Below are positions 60,331 to 64,000 of a stretch of DNA of 64,000 nt, in pieces. The stretch is from contig JAJYUB010000002.1 of NCBI GenBank assembly GCA_021792795.1, positions 101,164-165,163 on the forward strand, read 5' to 3'. The notes beneath the pieces are model-generated. The model saw nothing but the letters and a program-made list of their open reading frames with translations. It had not been told where the DNA came from and searched no databases. The number at the start of each line of letters is the position of its first letter. Position 1 is the first letter of the stretch. The position numbers and the translations under genes were made by a program. The DNA comes from Acidobacteriota bacterium. GTDB taxonomy: Bacteria > Acidobacteriota > Terriglobia > Terriglobales > Acidobacteriaceae.

Positions 60331-63300
60331 ATGCCCGCTGGGCCCGATTTAAAGGCAACCCTGAACCTGCCGTACACCGATTTCCCGATGAAGGCCAATC
60401 TTCCGCAGAATGAGCCGAAACGACTGGCCGTCTGGGAAGACTCGCAGTTGTACGCGCAGATTCGAGCGGCACGGAAGGGCGCGCCGGTGTATTTGCTGCA
60501 CGATGGCCCCCCGTACGCGAATGGCCCCATCCATCTGGGCCACGCGATGAACAAATGCCTGAAGGATTTTGTGGTGAAGACGAAGACCATGGCGGGCTTC
60601 GATGCTCCGTATGTTCCGGGGTGGGACTGCCACGGCCTGCCGATCGAGATCAAGGTGGATGAGCAGCTTGGGCGCAAGAAGCTGGAACTTCCCGCCATTG
60701 AGGTGCTGCGCGCCTGCCGCGAATACGCGCAAAAATATGTCGACTTGCAGCGCGAGCAATTTTTACGGCTGGGGGTCTTCGGGCAGTTCGACCGCCCGTA
60801 TTCGACCATGTCGAAACGGTATGAAGCGCGGGTGCTGGAGACGTTTTTTGAATTTTTCGAGGCGGGATTCGTCTACAAGGGATTGCGGCCGGTGTACTGG
60901 TGCATCCACGATCGCACGGCGCTGGCCGAAGCGGAAGTGGAATATGAGATGCACATCAGTCCCAGCGTGTATGCGCGCTACCGGATGACGAGCGATCCGG
61001 GCGCGCTGGATGCGGCGCTGAGCGGCAAGCAGGCGAGCACGATCATCTGGACGACGACCCCGTGGACGCTGCCCGCGTCGCTGGCGGTGGCCTTTCATCC
61101 GGATTTCGAGTATGTCGCAATGGAATCCGACGGGCAAGCGTATATCGTCGCGGAATCGCTGGCGAAAGCCGTTGCCGAGGCGATTGGGTTCAAAGACGCG
61201 AAAGAGATTGCGCGTTTTTCTGGACGAAAATTGGAGCGCGCGACGTTTCAGCATCCATTCCTGGACCGCAGCATTCTGGGCGTGCTTGCGGACTACGTGA
61301 CGGCGGACACCGGCACCGGCGCGGTCCATACCGCTCCAGCGCACGGCGCGGACGATTTTTATACTGGCGCGCGCTATGGGCTGGACCCGACCTGCAACGT
61401 GGATGGAGCGGGACGATTGCACCATGGATTGCCGGAGTATGATGGCAAAAAGGTTTTCGCGGCGAACGAGCCGATCATCGAGTTGCTGAAAGCGCGGGGC
61501 GCGTTGCTGGCCCGCATCGATATTGAACACTCCTATCCGCACTGTTGGCGCTGCCATCATCCAGTGATTTTTCGCGCCACGGAACAGTGGTTCATCGGCA
61601 TGGAAACGCCGATGGAAAATCGCGATGGCTCGGCGACCACATTTCGGGCACGAGCCTTGGATGAGATCAAGAAAGTGCGCTGGGACCCGAGCTGGGGAGA
61701 AGAGCGCATCTCCAACATGATTGCGACGCGGCCCGACTGGTGCATTTCTCGCCAGCGCATCTGGGGCGTGCCGATTGCCGTATTTCTGTGTGAGACATGC
61801 CATGCGCCGCTGAAGGACCCTGCCATCTTTCGCCGCGTAGTGGAGCTGTTTGAAGAGGAAGGCGCGGACGCCTGGCATACGCATTCGACGGAAGAGATTC
61901 TTCCGCCGGGAACAACCTGCCGGACAGCGGGTTGCGGCAGCCAGGCGTTCAGGAAAGAGATGGACATTCTGGATGTATGGTTTGAATCGGGGGCCAGCCA
62001 TGCGGCGGTGCTGGGAGAAAAGGCCGGCTTTGGATTGACCTGGCCGGCGGACCTGTATCTGGAAGGCGGCGACCAGCATCGCGGATGGTTCCACACTTCC
62101 CTGCTGTGCAGCGTGGGCACCAGGAATGCCGCGCCCTATCGGCGCGTGGCCACGTGCGGATGGACGCTGGACGACCAGGGGCGCGCCTTGTCGAAATCAC
62201 GCGGAAACGACATTGGCCCCAATGAAGTTGCCGACCAGCTTGGCGCGGACATTATTCGCCTGTGGGTGGCGTCGGTGGATTTCCGCGAGGATGTGGTGGC
62301 GACGATTCCGCTGCTAAAGCGGTTGGCGGAAGATATTTATCGCAAGCTGCGCAACACGTTCCGTTTTCTGCTGGGGAATCTGGGAGATTTTCATCCGGAC
62401 ACCGATGCTTTGCCGTTCGAGCAGTTGCTGCCGATCGACCAGTACATGCTGGCGCGGACCGCGGAGCTGACGACGAAAGTTCTTCGCTGGTACGACGAGA
62501 TGGAATTTCATCGCGTCTACCAGGCCATCAACGAATTCTGTACAGCCGACCTGAGCGCGATGTATCTTGATGTGCTGAAGGACAGGATGTACACCTTTGC
62601 GCCCAACGACCCCGCGCGCCGTTCCGCGCAGACCGCCATTGGCCGCATCGCAGAGGCGCTGGTTCTGCTGACCGCGCCCTACCTAAGCTTCACTGCCGAG
62701 GAGGTATGGCAATATCTGCCCGCAGTGAAAGGCCGCGAACCGAGTGTGCAGCAAGCACTCAATTCGCGGCAGCATTACCCGGGTCCCCCAACAAAAAGCG
62801 GCCGCGAACCGAGTGTTCATTTAGCGCTCTTTCCGCGGCCGCAAGATATCGCACCTGCCTCCGCGGCAGACTTGCTGGGCGACTGGAAACAACTTTTGGC
62901 GGTGCGCGACGACGTGCTGAAAAGCCTGGAAGAGGCGCGGAAAGAGAAGCGCATCGGCAAAGCACTGGAAGCCAAGGTGCGGCTGCAAGTTCCCGCCGGG
63001 CTGAATTCGTTGTTGCGAAAGTATGGGTCGAGCTTGAAAGAATTGTTCAATGTATCGCAAGTGGAACTGAGTGCTGCCGCCGAGCCGAATGGATCGGGAA
63101 TACTGCAGGTGACGACGCTGCCGGCGGATGGGACCAAGTGCGAGCGCTGCTGGAATTATTCTGTGCATGTGGGCGAAAGCCGGAAATGGCCGACCGCGTG
63201 CGAACGCTGCATAGCAGCATTGGAAGCCATTGGCGCGCCCACTATGCCCGCCGAGACCAGCGCCGCGACAGTGGGTGGCGCGAAGAAAGACGAGCAATGA
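60331..63300 (+). CDS. ileS: Isoleucyl-tRNA synthetase with an in-frame palindromic insertion
   Basis: A 989-aa class I synthetase. HIGH is in GPIHLGHAMN (about 66-75), KMSKS appears as ALSKSRGND, and editing-domain segments WTTTPWTLPASL and GTGAVHTAPAHG are present. A C-terminal zinc motif CERCWNY ... CERC is also visible. Residues 801-823 (GREPSV to PPTKS) are an extra 69 bases bounded by a direct repeat of GGCCGCGAACCGAGTGT. The normal text continues at 824 with a second GREPSV followed by HLALFP. It overlaps lspA by four bases. Confidence 0.95.
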   Translation: MPAGPDLKATLNLPYTDFPMKANLPQNEPKRLAVWEDSQLYAQIRAARKGAPVYLLHDGPPYANGPIHLGHAMNKCLKDFVVKTKTMAGFDAPYVPGWDCHGLPIEIKVDEQLGRKKLELPAIEVLRACREYAQKYVDLQREQFLRLGVFGQFDRPYSTMSKRYEARVLETFFEFFEAGFVYKGLRPVYWCIHDRTALAEAEVEYEMHISPSVYARYRMTSDPGALDAALSGKQASTIIWTTTPWTLPASLAVAFHPDFEYVAMESDGQAYIVAESLAKAVAEAIGFKDAKEIARFSGRKLERATFQHPFLDRSILGVLADYVTADTGTGAVHTAPAHGADDFYTGARYGLDPTCNVDGAGRLHHGLPEYDGKKVFAANEPIIELLKARGALLARIDIEHSYPHCWRCHHPVIFRATEQWFIGMETPMENRDGSATTFRARALDEIKKVRWDPSWGEERISNMIATRPDWCISRQRIWGVPIAVFLCETCHAPLKDPAIFRRVVELFEEEGADAWHTHSTEEILPPGTTCRTAGCGSQAFRKEMDILDVWFESGASHAAVLGEKAGFGLTWPADLYLEGGDQHRGWFHTSLLCSVGTRNAAPYRRVATCGWTLDDQGRALSKSRGNDIGPNEVADQLGADIIRLWVASVDFREDVVATIPLLKRLAEDIYRKLRNTFRFLLGNLGDFHPDTDALPFEQLLPIDQYMLARTAELTTKVLRWYDEMEFHRVYQAINEFCTADLSAMYLDVLKDRMYTFAPNDPARRSAQTAIGRIAEALVLLTAPYLSFTAEEVWQYLPAVKGREPSVQQALNSRQHYPGPPTKSGREPSVHLALFPRPQDIAPASAADLLGDWKQLLAVRDDVLKSLEEARKEKRIGKALEAKVRLQVPAGLNSLLRKYGSSLKELFNVSQVELSAAAEPNGSGILQVTTLPADGTKCERCWNYSVHVGESRKWPTACERCIAALEAIGAPTMPAETSAATVGGAKKDEQ
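62731..62842. repeat. In-frame palindromic insertion inside ileS
   Basis: GGCCGCGAACCGAGTGT occurs at 62731-62747 and 62800-62816, 69 bases apart. Each copy starts a hairpin: GCCGCGAA-cc-GAGTG pairs with CACTC-aa-TTCGCGGC (62732-62770), and GCGGCCGCG (62798-62806) pairs with CGCGGCCGC (62834-62842). Confidence 0.75.
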
Positions 63301-63818
63301 GCGGAGCTTCTCGTTTCACAGGCAGGCGCGATCCTCGCCTGAAACTTCTTCTTATTTCCGTCGCGGTCTTCATCGCCGACCGGTTGAGCAAGACGTGGAT
63401 CCTGCACCACATTTATTCCGGGCAGGAAACCACCATCATTCCGCATTTTTTTCATCTGTCGCACGTCTACAACAACGGCGCGGCCTTCAGCCTGTTTTCC
63501 GATACGCCATCGCCGGAGAAAGTCCGCTGGATGCTGATCGGCTTTTCGTTGATCGCCATCGCGATCGTGCTGGCGGTGTTCCTGAAAGCAGGGCGGCGCG
63601 CGAACCTGACCAGCATTGCGCTGGCGCTGGTATTGGGCGGGGCGATCGGCAACCTGTACGATCGGCTGGCGTATCGCTACGTGATCGATTTTCTGTCGTT
63701 CAATTTTTTCGGCTATCACTATCCCGACTTCAACATTGCGGATTCCTGCATCGTGATTGGCGCGGGTTTATTGTTGATTGAGGTATTTCGCGCGCCGAAG
63801 TCGGCGTTCGTAGACTGA
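63297..63818 (+). CDS. lspA: Lipoprotein signal peptidase
   Basis: A 173-aa membrane aspartyl protease with four helices that cleaves signal peptides of prolipoproteins. Seen are VYNNGAAFSLF, GNLYDRLAYRYVIDFLSFNFF and the second catalytic Asp in FNIADS. The ATG at 63297 overlaps the ileS stop (ATGA), the common ileS-lspA arrangement. Confidence 0.95.
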   Translation: MSGASRFTGRRDPRLKLLLISVAVFIADRLSKTWILHHIYSGQETTIIPHFFHLSHVYNNGAAFSLFSDTPSPEKVRWMLIGFSLIAIAIVLAVFLKAGRRANLTSIALALVLGGAIGNLYDRLAYRYVIDFLSFNFFGYHYPDFNIADSCIVIGAGLLLIEVFRAPKSAFVD

Positions 63819-63856
63819 ATTCATTTTCACAGTTACCGTGATGCGAGGATCGCCCT

Positions 63857-63876
63857 ATCCCACCCTAGCTACGCTA
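63857..63876. repeat. Family A repeat interrupted by the IS
   Basis: ATCCCACCCTAGCTACGCTA is the left part of a family A copy; the expected GGATGGGGCACCC is missing and IS sequence begins after the TA at 63875-63876. Confidence 0.65.
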
Positions 63877-64000
63877 TTGTTCTCTGCATAAATAATGCAA
63901 TAATAGGTATTGAGGAGCAAAATACCTATGCCGAGATTGAAGGGGAGCGCCGATCTTCTGGAGGACCGGCGCAGACGAGCTTTGGTGTTGCTGGATGCAG
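63877..64000 (+). mobile_element. Left end of an IS element (IS630/Tc1-like), truncated by window edge
   Basis: Begins after a TA dinucleotide, the target preferred by IS630-type elements, within an interrupted family A repeat. It contains the start of a transposase-like gene. The right end is outside the window. Confidence 0.5.
63928..64000 (+). CDS. N-terminus of a putative IS630-type transposase, partial
   Basis: 24 codons are visible: MPRLKGSADLLEDRRRRALVLL and on. This basic, helix-forming start resembles the helix-turn-helix beginning of IS630-family transposases. A GAGGAG ribosome site lies in the loop of the hairpin ATAGGTATT (63903-63911) with AATACCTAT (63921-63929), whose second arm includes the AT of the start codon. 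The gene continues beyond the window. Confidence 0.5.
   Translation, partial: MPRLKGSADLLEDRRRRALVLLDA

Noticed and set aside
60763..62094. 443-codon minus-strand frame opposite ileS
   Set aside because: Shadow of the synthetase; no ribosome site or motif.
62706..63296. N-terminal extension of lspA in the same frame
   Set aside because: This part lies inside ileS in another frame; the signal peptidase begins naturally at 63297 with the ATGA overlap.

Overview
The window looks like a chromosome segment of an Acidobacteriota (Terriglobia-type) bacterium. It has high GC, a hopanoid operon, a Tol-Pal cluster, LpxD and LpxL-type envelope genes (so a diderm), and many small intergenic palindromes. 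The species assignment is inference; no rRNA or tRNA gene and no CRISPR array was seen.

Layout. 1-9612 (minus strand): a tightly packed hopanoid operon, transcribed ispH > shc > hpnH > small beta-rich protein > hpnA > hpnG-like nucleosidase > two zinc MDR dehydrogenases > hpnC, which runs off the left edge. 9688-13080 (minus): a secreted esterase and recN. 13187-18833 (plus): complete tolQ-tolR-tolA/tonB-tolB-pal-cpoB. 18888-21723: a small polar protein, a TSUP exporter, an FMN-binding protein and a membrane-anchored alpha/beta-hydrolase that lacks its nucleophile serine. 21746-25986 (plus): a four-gene catabolic operon (SDR-like epimerase, DapA-like aldolase, Gfo/Idh/MocA oxidoreductase, NagA-like deacetylase). 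26003-36684: redox and heme genes (HdeD, UspA, nitronate monooxygenase, protoporphyrinogen oxidase, radical SAM/SPASM protein, P1B-ATPase, CcmE, CcmC). 36752-41984: a FliA/WhiG-like sigma factor, a secreted beta-propeller protein and a LolC/E permease. 41985-51729: an accessory stretch between the lolC/E gene and lolD, with gene remnants, repeats, an orphan response regulator, a phosphofructokinase, a Kelch lipoprotein and a tetraheme cytochrome. 51730-63818: lolD, clpC, ytxH, an LpxL-like acyltransferase, lpxD, a P-loop protein, tonB, ileS and lspA. 63877-64000: the left end of an IS element.

Points of interest. (1) The two MDR dehydrogenases inside the hopanoid operon are candidates for the unassigned reduction of ribosylhopane to bacteriohopanetetrol. 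(2) A dispersed hairpin family keeps constant ends (ATCCCA ... TGGGGCACCC) while its stem core changes on both arms together. One copy lies in frame inside a coding region and another is interrupted by the IS. A different palindromic pair sits in frame in ileS. (3) GTGA-N6-TCAC palindromes, the CRP/FNR-family pattern, precede the Usp/HdeD, nitronate monooxygenase/protoporphyrinogen oxidase, ccmE and tetraheme cytochrome loci, suggesting one redox regulon. (4) CcmE has the CxxxY heme site in place of HxxxY. (5) Several genes show decay or rearrangement: a duplicated SPASM tail, a histidine-kinase tail, and a Tat leader whose start codon appears to be mutated.
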